Shown: positions 1-5,647 of the stretch, piece after piece
How positions within the stretch are numbered: the first letter of the stretch is position 1
Layout of the letters: each line of letters starts with the position of its first letter
Assembly: GCA_947487325.1 (NCBI GenBank)
Contig: CANKWG010000144.1
Span: 1 to 5,804, forward strand
Reading direction: 5' to 3'
DNA: 5,804 nt
From: Oxalobacteraceae bacterium
GTDB lineage: Bacteria; Pseudomonadota; Gammaproteobacteria; Burkholderiales; Burkholderiaceae_D
Program-made: the position numbers and the translations under genes
Notes under the pieces: generated by a model
What the model was told of the DNA's origin: nothing
Database searches by the model: none
What the model saw: the letters and a program-made list of their open reading frames with translations, nothing else

Positions 1-341
1 CGCTGGTGGGCGAGGTCATCGAAGAAGAGGGTAGCTCGGACAACGGCATGATCATGGATTTTTCTGATGTCAAGGCGCTGGCTAAAACCCATTTAGTGGA
101 TGTCTGGGATCACGCGTTTCTGGTCTATGCGAAGGACACCGCGGTGCGCAGTTTTCTAGCCACCATTCCTGACCACAAGACAGTCGTTATCGACAAGATA
201 CCGACGGTGGAAAATCTGGCGCGCACGGCATTTGATACCCTGCGTACCGTTTATAACGATCGCTACGGCACAGGTTTGCGGCTGCATAAGCTGGTGTTGC
301 ATGAAACGCCGAATTGCTGGGCAGAGATTACTGACCCCTGA
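1..341 (+). CDS. queD: QueD/PTPS-family 6-carboxytetrahydropterin synthase, 5'-truncated by window edge
   Basis: This is the C-terminal part of a 6-pyruvoyl-tetrahydropterin synthase family protein, most likely QueD. QueD converts dihydroneopterin triphosphate to 6-carboxytetrahydropterin in the cytoplasmic queuosine/7-deazaguanine pathway. The first complete codon is at 3 and the frame is open to the window edge, so the GTG at 6 is probably internal. Visible family features are GMIMDFSDVK, the Asp-His pair of the catalytic triad in VWDHAF (codons 108-113), PTVENLA, and the C-terminal substrate-binding Glu in LHETPNCWAEI (codon 303-305). The zinc histidines and catalytic Cys lie in the missing N-terminal part, so QueD cannot be strictly separated from PTPS-III or other paralogues. 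The gene stops at the second TGA of a 7-bp repeat and is followed after 16 bases by tadA on the same strand, probably in one transcript. Confidence 0.85.
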   Translation, partial: LVGEVIEEEGSSDNGMIMDFSDVKALAKTHLVDVWDHAFLVYAKDTAVRSFLATIPDHKTVVIDKIPTVENLARTAFDTLRTVYNDRYGTGLRLHKLVLHETPNCWAEITDP

Positions 342-355
342 CCCCTGACCCCTGA
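331..355. repeat. Tandem 7-bp repeat (CTGACCC), about 3.6 copies
   Basis: Three perfect CTGACCC copies (331-337, 338-344, 345-351) are followed by a partial CTGA (352-355). Because 7 is not a multiple of 3, successive copies place TGA in different frames: 332-334, 339-341, 346-348 and 353-355. The second of these is the stop of the queD-family gene. The array fills nearly all of the gap up to the tadA ATG at 358. It is C-rich rather than purine-rich, so it offers tadA no Shine-Dalgarno sequence. Confidence 0.9.
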
Positions 356-357
356 AC

Positions 358-828
358 ATGAGTGACGAGTACTTCATGCGCATGGCGCTAGCTGCCGCCA
401 GTCAGGCGAAGGCCCTGGGCGAGGTACCGGTTGGTGCTGTGCTAGTTCGTGAAGGTGAAGTGATTGCGACAGGCTTCAATCAGCCGATAGGACAGCATGA
501 CCCGAGTGCGCATGCAGAAATTGCCGCGCTGCGCGCCGGTGCCAAAACGCTTGCCAATTACCGAATGCCGGGTTGCACCCTGTATGTGACGCTGGAGCCT
601 TGCGTCATGTGCGCTGGCGCGATGATGCATGCAAGGCTGGCCAGGGTGGTGTATGGTGCTTCCGATCCAAAAACCGGTGCTTGCGGCTCCATCATCAATT
701 TATTTGGCGAGGAAAGACTCAATCATCATACGGCCGTCACCGGTGGTGTATTGAGTGATGAGTGCAGTTCTATGCTGTCTTCATTTTTTGCAGAGCGAAG
801 GCTGCAGAGTCGGGCCGAGAAGGCATGA
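358..828 (+). CDS. tadA: tRNA-specific adenosine deaminase TadA
   Basis: TadA is a zinc-dependent deaminase that converts A34 to inosine at the wobble position of tRNA-Arg(ACG), and is essential in most bacteria. The 156-residue product is close to the usual family length. It shows the cytidine/deoxycytidylate deaminase fold motifs: HAE at 52-54 (zinc ligand His52, proton-shuttle Glu54) and PCVMC at 81-85 (zinc ligands Cys82 and Cys85). It also has EVPVGAVLV, NYR, TLEPCVMCAGAM, the TadA-type GASDPKTGACGS segment, and DECSSMLSSFF near the C-terminus. The ATG at 358 is preferred because MSDEYFMRMAL aligns with the E. coli TadA start (SHEYWMRHAL). There is no recognisable ribosome binding site; the upstream bases are the CTGACCC repeat. 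Translation may therefore depend on coupling to the queD-family gene ending 16 bases before. Confidence 0.96.
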   Translation: MSDEYFMRMALAAASQAKALGEVPVGAVLVREGEVIATGFNQPIGQHDPSAHAEIAALRAGAKTLANYRMPGCTLYVTLEPCVMCAGAMMHARLARVVYGASDPKTGACGSIINLFGEERLNHHTAVTGGVLSDECSSMLSSFFAERRLQSRAEKA

Positions 829-848
829 CTCAGATTGAATGACATCCT

Positions 849-852
849 GAGG
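849..852 (+). promoter_or_regulatory. Shine-Dalgarno-like GAGG ahead of a short leader ORF
   Basis: GAGG at 849-852 lies 9 bases before the ATG at 862, a good spacing for ribosome binding. It serves the short leader ORF rather than ldcA, whose ATG at 899 is far outside binding distance. Confidence 0.4.
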
Positions 853-861
853 CTAGCCACC

Positions 862-894
862 ATGACGCTGTACATAACGAATTTTGTATCGTAA
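862..894 (+). CDS. Possible 10-codon leader ORF upstream of ldcA
   Basis: This is a minimal ORF encoding MTLYITNFVS, with ATG at 862-864 and TAA at 892-894. It has GAGG 9 bases upstream and ends 4 bases before the ldcA ATG, which has only a weak GTAAG as its own binding site. That arrangement is what translational coupling or reinitiation of ldcA would need. The peptide has no run of one amino acid, so a classical amino-acid attenuator is not suggested. A 10-codon ORF can easily occur by chance, and I do not recognise the peptide. The call rests only on the binding site and its position. Confidence 0.25.
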   Translation: MTLYITNFVS

Positions 895-898
895 GCCC

Positions 899-1810
899 AT
901 GACACAACCATCACGACATATTGCCATTGTTGCGCCCAGCGGCTATGCGGCTGATCCTGAGGCATTGGGCCGCGCCGTCAATCGATTGCAATCTCAGGGG
1001 CATCAGGTCCATGACTTCTGCAGCGCCTACGAAAAACATCAGCGCTTTGCGGCCAGTGATGCGGATCGAGTGCAACAACTGCATGATGCGGCCCGACATC
1101 CTGAGGTGGAGATCGTGATTGCTCTGCGGGGTGGTTATGGATTGTCGCGACTTCTGCCGACGATTGATTTTGGATTGCTGGCAGACAGTGGTAAACATTT
1201 TATTGGGCACAGCGATTTCACCGCCTTGCATCTGGGTTTACTGGCAAAAACTGGTGCGGTTACTTTTGCCGGACCAATGATCTGTGATGATTTCAGTCGA
1301 GCGGATATCAGTGAATTCACGGAGTCGCATTTTTGGCAATGTCTGAATGGACCGATGACGGTTGAGATTTCTGCGCTTGATAACCCCAGCGCTGATTTAC
1401 AGGGAAAGTTATGGGGCGGTAATCTGTCCATGATCAACCATCTCATTGGCACGCCTTGGATGCCTGCGGTGGAGGGCGGGGTTCTCTTCATCGAAGATGT
1501 GAACGAGCATCCTTATCGTATAGAACGTATGTTGTTGCAGCTTCTGCATGCCGGTGTTTTGGCTCGCCAGAAGGCGGTGATCCTAGGGGATTTTTCGGGC
1601 TATCGCCTCAGTGAGTATGACAATGGCTATGACTTTGAAGCCATGCTCGCTGGCCTTAGAAATCTGTTGCCTGTACCCGTGCTGCAAGGACTGCCTTTTG
1701 GCCATACGCGCGACAAAATGACCCTGCCTGTGGGTGCGGTATGCCGCGTTCGGTCAGACTCGGCGAAGCTGCAGCTGGCCTTCAGCGGCTATTCCGGCCT
1801 GCGGCCATAG
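899..1810 (+). CDS. ldcA: Muramoyltetrapeptide (LD-) carboxypeptidase, peptidase family S66
   Basis: LdcA removes the terminal D-Ala from muropeptide tetrapeptides in the cytoplasm during murein recycling, so that the tripeptide can be reused. The protein resembles E. coli LdcA along its whole length: 303 residues here against 304. It has an N-terminal IAIVAPSGY segment, LRGGYG at 77-81, the nucleophile Ser105 in GHSDF, LWGGNLSM, the predicted catalytic Glu199 in FIEDVNEHPYRIERML, and the predicted catalytic His269 in LPFGHT. These complete a Ser-Glu-His triad. MccF-type microcin C immunity proteins share family S66, but the length and close match to E. coli LdcA favour the recycling enzyme. 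I chose ATG 899; an in-frame TTG at 884 adds five residues and has no better binding site. The gene lies 70 bases after tadA on the same strand, with a possible leader ORF just ahead. Confidence 0.95.
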   Translation: MTQPSRHIAIVAPSGYAADPEALGRAVNRLQSQGHQVHDFCSAYEKHQRFAASDADRVQQLHDAARHPEVEIVIALRGGYGLSRLLPTIDFGLLADSGKHFIGHSDFTALHLGLLAKTGAVTFAGPMICDDFSRADISEFTESHFWQCLNGPMTVEISALDNPSADLQGKLWGGNLSMINHLIGTPWMPAVEGGVLFIEDVNEHPYRIERMLLQLLHAGVLARQKAVILGDFSGYRLSEYDNGYDFEAMLAGLRNLLPVPVLQGLPFGHTRDKMTLPVGAVCRVRSDSAKLQLAFSGYSGLRP

Positions 1811-1885
1811 GTTCAGCTGTCGGCACAGACCTTCGGGCAGCGTAGCAACAAGCAGAGGGAGCCTGCGCCGATTGGGCAGCCTCAA

Positions 1886-1894
1886 TGCTAAAAT
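1886..1894 (+). promoter_or_regulatory. Candidate extended -10 promoter (TGCTAAAAT)
   Basis: TG at 1886-1887 plus TAAAAT at 1889-1894 forms an extended -10 element with a one-base difference from TATAAT. No good -35 box lies 16-18 bases upstream; TTGGGC at 1872-1877 is only 11 bases away. If used, transcription would begin around 1901 and give a leader of about 85 bases before the ABC-F GTG. It would serve the ABC-F gene and probably nadA and nadC. This is a motif match only. Confidence 0.4.
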
Positions 1895-1913
1895 CTTGCC
1901 CTTGAATCGGTGT

Positions 1914-1933
1914 CCTGACGACTATGTCGTAGG
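1914..1933 (+). promoter_or_regulatory. Small hairpin in the presumed ABC-F 5' leader
   Basis: CCT (1914-1916) pairs with AGG (1931-1933), and ACGAC (1918-1922) pairs with GTCGT (1926-1930). G1917 is bulged and the loop is TAT, giving an 8-bp stem. The AGG arm and the next C (AGGC, 1931-1934) could instead pair with GCCT at 1943-1946, just before TCTTTTT. The two foldings exclude each other, but the second is only about 4 bp. Function is unknown. Confidence 0.25.
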
Positions 1934-1973
1934 CAACGAAACGCCTGGTCTTTTTCTTCCTGTCCGCATCTCT

Positions 1974-1977
1974 GAGG
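1974..1977 (+). promoter_or_regulatory. Ribosome binding site deciding the GTG start of the ABC-F gene
   Basis: GAGG at 1974-1977 lies 8 bases before the GTG at 1986. Together with the protein match beginning at LSTANITMQFG, it settles the start and rules out the longer upstream open frame. Confidence 0.7.
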
Positions 1978-1985
1978 TTTCCGCA

Positions 1986-3584
1986 GTGCTTTCCACCGCC
2001 AATATCACCATGCAGTTCGGCCCCAAGCCGCTTTTCGAAAATATTTCAGTCAAATTCGGCGATGGCAATCGCTACGGCCTGATCGGCGCCAACGGCTGCG
2101 GCAAGTCCACCTTCATGAAAATCCTTGGTGGTGATCTTGAGCCATCCTCCGGCAACGTGATGCTCGATGCTAATGAGCGTTTGGGCAAGCTGCGTCAGGA
2201 TCAGTTCGCTTTTGAAGAGATGCGTGTGCTGGATGTGGTGATGATGGGCCATACCGAAATGTGGGCAGCGATGAGTGAGCGCGATGCGATTTACGCGAAC
2301 CCGGATGCGACCGACGACGATTACATGAAAGCAGCCGATCTCGAGGCGAAATTTGCGGAATACGACGGCTACACTGCCGAAGCGCGCGCCGGAGAATTGC
2401 TCTCGGGTGTAGGTATACCTACGGCACAGCACAGCGGTCAGATGAGCAGCATTGCTCCGGGCTGGAAGCTGCGAGTATTGCTGGCGCAGGCCCTGTTCTC
2501 GAATCCCGACATTCTTTTGCTGGACGAGCCGACCAACAACCTTGATATCAACACCATCCGCTGGCTCGAAGATGTGCTCAATGAGCGCAATTCGACGATG
2601 ATCATCATCTCGCACGATCGCCACTTTCTCAATCAGGTCTGCACTCATATGGCGGACATGGATTACGGCACGCTGAAGGTTTATCCCGGCAACTATGATG
2701 ACTACATGCTGGCCTCGTCACAGGCGCGCGCTCAGCAAATGGCCGTCAATGCCAAGGCGAAAGAAAAGATCACCGAGTTGCAGGATTTCGTGCGTCGCTT
2801 TTCGGCCAACAAGTCCAAGGCGCGTCAGGCAACGTCACGCGCCAAGCAGATAGAAAAAATCAAAGTAGAGGATGTGAAGCCCTCATCGCGGCAGAACCCG
2901 TTTGTGCGCTTTGAAATGGGTAAAAAGCTGCATCGTCTTGCGGTGGAGTCTCAGGGGATTGCCAAGTCTTACGACCGCACTCTGTTCAAGAATCTCAGTA
3001 TTTCAATCGAGGCAGGCGAGAAGATCGCCATCATTGGTGAAAACGGTGCCGGCAAAACGACCTTGCTGCGTTGCCTGGGTGGAGATCTGTGCGGACTTAC
3101 GCCAGATGCGGGTACCGTCAAGTGGGCGGAGAATGCGGATATTGGTTATATGCCCCAGGATCCGACCGAGGAATTTGCGGCCGACAAGACGCTCACCGAT
3201 TGGATGACTGAATGGACCCGCGAAGGTGATGATGATCAGGCCGTACGCTCGATACTGGGACGCTTGTTGTTCTCTGGTGATGATGTGAAAAAAACAGTCA
3301 AGGTCTTGTCCGGTGGCGAGAAGGGTCGCATGGTGTATGGCAAGCTGATGCTGGGTCGGCATAATGTGATGCTGATGGATGAGCCGACGAATCATATGGA
3401 TATGGAATCCATCGAATCACTCAACATCGCTCTGGAAAAATACGAAGGCACCCTGATATTTGTCTCACATGACCGGGAATTTGTTTCCTCGCTGGCCAAT
3501 CGGATTCTTGAGATACGGCAGGGCGAGATCATCGATTTCAAGGGTAACTATGACGAGTATCTGGCGACCCAAGGCATCCAGTAA
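1986..3584 (+). CDS. ybiT: ABC-F family ATPase, YbiT type
   Basis: This is a soluble protein of 532 residues with two ATP-binding domains and no membrane segments. It matches E. coli YbiT closely (530 residues). ABC-F proteins bind the ribosomal E site and modulate translation; the precise role of YbiT is less well defined. Domain 1 has Walker A GANGCGKS (34-41), a degenerate signature around MSSIAPGWKLR (153-163), Walker B ILLLDEPTNN with Glu181, and switch His210. The charged linker of roughly 240-310 corresponds to the tRNA-contacting P-site interaction motif. Domain 2 has Walker A GENGAGKT (351-358), a canonical signature LSGGEKGR (441-448), Walker B VMLMDEPTNH with Glu466, and switch His495. 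The degenerate first signature also occurs in E. coli YbiT (APGWK), so it is a subfamily trait rather than damage. The start is GTG 1986, with GAGG 8 bases upstream. nadA follows 33 bases downstream, probably in the same transcript. Confidence 0.95.
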   Translation: MLSTANITMQFGPKPLFENISVKFGDGNRYGLIGANGCGKSTFMKILGGDLEPSSGNVMLDANERLGKLRQDQFAFEEMRVLDVVMMGHTEMWAAMSERDAIYANPDATDDDYMKAADLEAKFAEYDGYTAEARAGELLSGVGIPTAQHSGQMSSIAPGWKLRVLLAQALFSNPDILLLDEPTNNLDINTIRWLEDVLNERNSTMIIISHDRHFLNQVCTHMADMDYGTLKVYPGNYDDYMLASSQARAQQMAVNAKAKEKITELQDFVRRFSANKSKARQATSRAKQIEKIKVEDVKPSSRQNPFVRFEMGKKLHRLAVESQGIAKSYDRTLFKNLSISIEAGEKIAIIGENGAGKTTLLRCLGGDLCGLTPDAGTVKWAENADIGYMPQDPTEEFAADKTLTDWMTEWTREGDDDQAVRSILGRLLFSGDDVKKTVKVLSGGEKGRMVYGKLMLGRHNVMLMDEPTNHMDMESIESLNIALEKYEGTLIFVSHDREFVSSLANRILEIRQGEIIDFKGNYDEYLATQGIQ

Positions 3585-3617
3585 TTGTTGACGCAGACTG
3601 ACGAAGAAGTGACTGCC

Positions 3618-4745
3618 ATGGAAATTAAAACCGTTGAATTTGAACGACCCTCAGGCGATGGCGCAAGTTGCGTGGCCTCAGCTTGGGCAAAGGTGCCTGA
3701 AATCTTGCAGGCGAGCGAAAAGGCTGAGCTGAAAGACAAGATACGTTGTCTTCTGAAAGAAAAACAGGCGGTGCTGGTCGCGCATTACTACGTCGATGCA
3801 GATCTGCAGGATTTGGCTGAGGAAACCGGCGGTTGTGTTTCGGATTCGCTCGAGATGGCGCGCTTCGGTCGAGATCATCCCGCAAAGACGCTGGTGGTGG
3901 CCGGTGTGCGTTTCATGGGCGAGACGGCAAAAATTCTCTCGCCCGAAAAGACTGTGCTGATGCCGGATCTGGATGCGACTTGTTCGCTGGATCTGGGTTG
4001 CCCTGCAGACGAATTCGCTGCTTTTTGCGATGCCCATCCTGATCGTACCGTGGTGGTTTATGCCAACACCAGCGCGGCAGTCAAGGCGCGTGCCGACTGG
4101 ATGGTGACTTCGTCTATCGGTCTGGACATCGTCGCGCATCTACACGCGCAGGGTAAAAAAATACTCTGGGCACCTGACCGTCATCTGGGTGCGTACATCC
4201 AAAAGCAAACCGGTGCCGACATGTTGCTCTGGCAGGGTTCCTGTCTGGTGCATGATGAATTCAAAGGTGTCGAACTTGAGCTGCTACGCCAAGCGCATCC
4301 ACAAGCCAAAGTGCTGGTGCATCCGGAATCCCCCGAGGCTGTTGTTGCGCAGGCGGACGTCGTGGGCTCGACGTCGCAGCTGATTGCGGCAGCGGTCGCG
4401 TTGGATGCGCCGGAATTTATCGTCGCCACCGACAACGGTATTTTGCACAAGATGCGCTCTGCAGCTCCCGGCAAGCGCTTCATCGAAGCACCGACTGCCG
4501 GTAACAGTGCGACCTGCAAGAGCTGCGCGCATTGTCCGTGGATGGCCATGAATGGTCTGCAGAATCTGGCGGATGTGCTGGAGTCGGGCCGCAATCAGAT
4601 TCACGTCGATGCAGCGGTGCGCGAAAAGGCTGTCACGTGTATACAGCGCATGCTGGATTTTGCAGCTGAACGTAAAGCCAACACCCGGCCTTCGTCGGAT
4701 TTGGCGGCTGAGCAAAAACTTTTCTCGGGCATCGGCCCGGCATGA
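3618..4745 (+). CDS. nadA: Quinolinate synthase NadA ([4Fe-4S] enzyme)
   Basis: NadA condenses iminoaspartate (from NadB) with dihydroxyacetone phosphate to give quinolinate, the second step of de novo NAD synthesis. The 375-residue product resembles E. coli NadA throughout, with a slightly longer N-terminus and a C-terminal tail of about 20 residues. The three cluster-ligand cysteines are present at a constant offset of +9 from E. coli: Cys122 in ATCSLDLGC, Cys209 in WQGSCLVHDEF, and Cys306 in the CKSCAHC motif (300-306). Other landmarks are AHYYVDADLQDLAEETGG, YANTSAAVKARADWMVTSS (residues 148-166), HPESPEAV and VGSTSQLI. ATG 3618 is chosen because it has AAGAAG (3604-3609) 8 bases upstream. 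GTG 3609 and TTG 3585 are in frame but less likely. The stop overlaps the nadC start by ATGA. Confidence 0.97.
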   Translation: MEIKTVEFERPSGDGASCVASAWAKVPEILQASEKAELKDKIRCLLKEKQAVLVAHYYVDADLQDLAEETGGCVSDSLEMARFGRDHPAKTLVVAGVRFMGETAKILSPEKTVLMPDLDATCSLDLGCPADEFAAFCDAHPDRTVVVYANTSAAVKARADWMVTSSIGLDIVAHLHAQGKKILWAPDRHLGAYIQKQTGADMLLWQGSCLVHDEFKGVELELLRQAHPQAKVLVHPESPEAVVAQADVVGSTSQLIAAAVALDAPEFIVATDNGILHKMRSAAPGKRFIEAPTAGNSATCKSCAHCPWMAMNGLQNLADVLESGRNQIHVDAAVREKAVTCIQRMLDFAAERKANTRPSSDLAAEQKLFSGIGPA

Positions 4746-5605
4746 GCACGCTGCGCAACCGCTTCGCACCTTTCGATGCGGCGTTGGCGGCTGCTTTTGA
4801 ACAAAATATCGCCGCTGCCTTGGCGGAAGACGTCGGCGCGGGTGACTGGACTGCGCAACTGCTCCCGGAGCATGGTGTTGTGCAGGCTGGGCTGACAGTG
4901 CGCGAAGCTGCGGTGTTATGTGGTGCGCCGTGGTTTGAAGGCGTGATGAATGCGGTTGATCCACGGCTGCTTATTCATTGGCATTACGCTGAGGGTGATC
5001 AGATGCAGGCTGATACCGTAGTCTGCGAGATCACCGGGCCGGCACGTTCTCTGATGACGGCCGAGCGTGCCGCGATGAATTTTCTGCAACTGCTGTCAGG
5101 CGTTGCGACAATGACGCGCGAGTATGTGGCGCTCGTTGCGGGTACTCGTGCAGCGATTCTTGATACCCGAAAAACGGTACCGGGACTGCGTCTCGCGCAA
5201 AAATACGCAGTGCGCGTGGGTGGTGGTCAGAACCAGCGACTGGCTTTATATGACGGCATTCTGATAAAAGAGAATCACATCGCTGCTGCCGGCGGCATTG
5301 CAGCAGCGTTGCAGGCGGCGCAGACACTGCATGCCGGTGTGACGATTCAAATTGAAGTGGAAAACGCTGCTGAATTGAAAGAAGCCCTTGATGCCGGTGC
5401 AGTATCGATACTGCTGGATAATTTTTCGATTGAAGCCATGCGCGCTGCAGTGACGCTGAATGCAGGCAGAGCATTGCTCGAGGCGTCTGGCGGCATACAT
5501 CGCGATGCGGTGAGAGCCATTGCAGAAACGGGTGTCGATCGCATTTCCATCGGCAGCCTGACCAAAGACATCCGGGCAGTCGATTATTCGCTTAGGGTCA
5601 TCTGA
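4742..5605 (+). CDS. nadC: Quinolinate phosphoribosyltransferase (decarboxylating) NadC
   Basis: NadC converts quinolinate and PRPP to nicotinate mononucleotide, CO2 and pyrophosphate, the third step of de novo NAD synthesis. The product is 287 residues, normal for the family. Motifs include EDVGAGDWT, TAERAAMNFLQLLSGVAT (Arg109), DTRKTVPGLR (Arg143, Lys144), GGGQNQRLALYDG, LIKENH (Lys176), IEVEN (Glu205), LLDN (Asp226), EASGGI and ISIGSLTK. These fall at a constant +4 offset from the Mycobacterium tuberculosis active-site residues as I recall them. One differs: the usual His of GGGxNHR is Gln165 here, while the next residue, Arg166, is kept. The ATG overlaps the nadA stop by four bases, so the two genes are probably translationally coupled. 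The gene converges with nadB, leaving 42 bases between stops. Confidence 0.96.
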   Translation: MSTLRNRFAPFDAALAAAFEQNIAAALAEDVGAGDWTAQLLPEHGVVQAGLTVREAAVLCGAPWFEGVMNAVDPRLLIHWHYAEGDQMQADTVVCEITGPARSLMTAERAAMNFLQLLSGVATMTREYVALVAGTRAAILDTRKTVPGLRLAQKYAVRVGGGQNQRLALYDGILIKENHIAAAGGIAAALQAAQTLHAGVTIQIEVENAAELKEALDAGAVSILLDNFSIEAMRAAVTLNAGRALLEASGGIHRDAVRAIAETGVDRISIGSLTKDIRAVDYSLRVI

Positions 5606-5647
5606 TCGAAGCGCGACATCACCAATTCAACAATACTTACTTGCGAC
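5606..5647. other. 42-base convergent gap between nadC and nadB
   Basis: The gap is AT-richer than its flanks and holds only the space between two facing stop codons. I see no stable short-loop hairpin with a T-run in either direction, so no intrinsic terminator can be called. Transcripts from the two sides may overlap at their 3' ends or end by Rho. Confidence 0.5.

Larger units (their letters stand above)
1811..1985 (+). other. 175-base intergenic leader region before the ABC-F gene
   Basis: No coding sequence is supported here. The ABC-F frame stays open upstream to 1734, but that stretch overlaps ldcA and does not resemble an ABC-F N-terminus. The region contains a candidate extended -10 element, a small hairpin, a CTTTTTCTTCC tract at 1950-1960, and the GAGG binding site for the ABC-F gene. 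I see no strong hairpin plus T-run terminator immediately after ldcA. Confidence 0.6.

Noticed and set aside
153..163. Degenerate ABC signature (APGWK) read as a damaged first ATPase domain
   Set aside because: These coordinates are residues of the ABC-F protein. E. coli YbiT has the same substitution, so it is a subfamily character and not a mutation.
871..889. TACATA or TTGTAT as a -10 box for ldcA
   Set aside because: No acceptable -35 sequence lies 16-18 bases upstream and there is no extended -10 TG, so no promoter can be supported.
884..898. TTG start for ldcA giving five extra residues
   Set aside because: There is no better binding site, TTG is rare, and the ATG at 899 gives a length and N-terminus matching E. 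coli LdcA.
1872..1894. TTGGGC at 1872-1877 as a -35 box for the TAAAAT at 1889
   Set aside because: The spacing is 11 bases, too short for a sigma-70 promoter; only the extended -10 element is retained as a candidate.
1734..1985. 84-codon N-terminal extension of the ABC-F reading frame
   Set aside because: It overlaps the end of ldcA, does not resemble any ABC-F N-terminus, and lies before a good GAGG plus GTG start that matches where E. coli YbiT begins.
2046..2648. 200-codon open frame on the minus strand inside the ABC-F gene
   Set aside because: It is antisense to a clearly conserved protein, shows no recognisable motif, and is explained by GC-rich codon structure.
3585..3617. NAD-sensing riboswitch or operator before nadA
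   Set aside because: The gap is only 33 bases, too short for known NAD+ riboswitch folds, and contains no clear inverted repeat.
4284..4964. 226-codon open frame on the minus strand across nadA and nadC
   Set aside because: It is antisense to two intact conserved enzymes, and its translation has the low-complexity Arg/His/Ser-rich look of a shadow frame.
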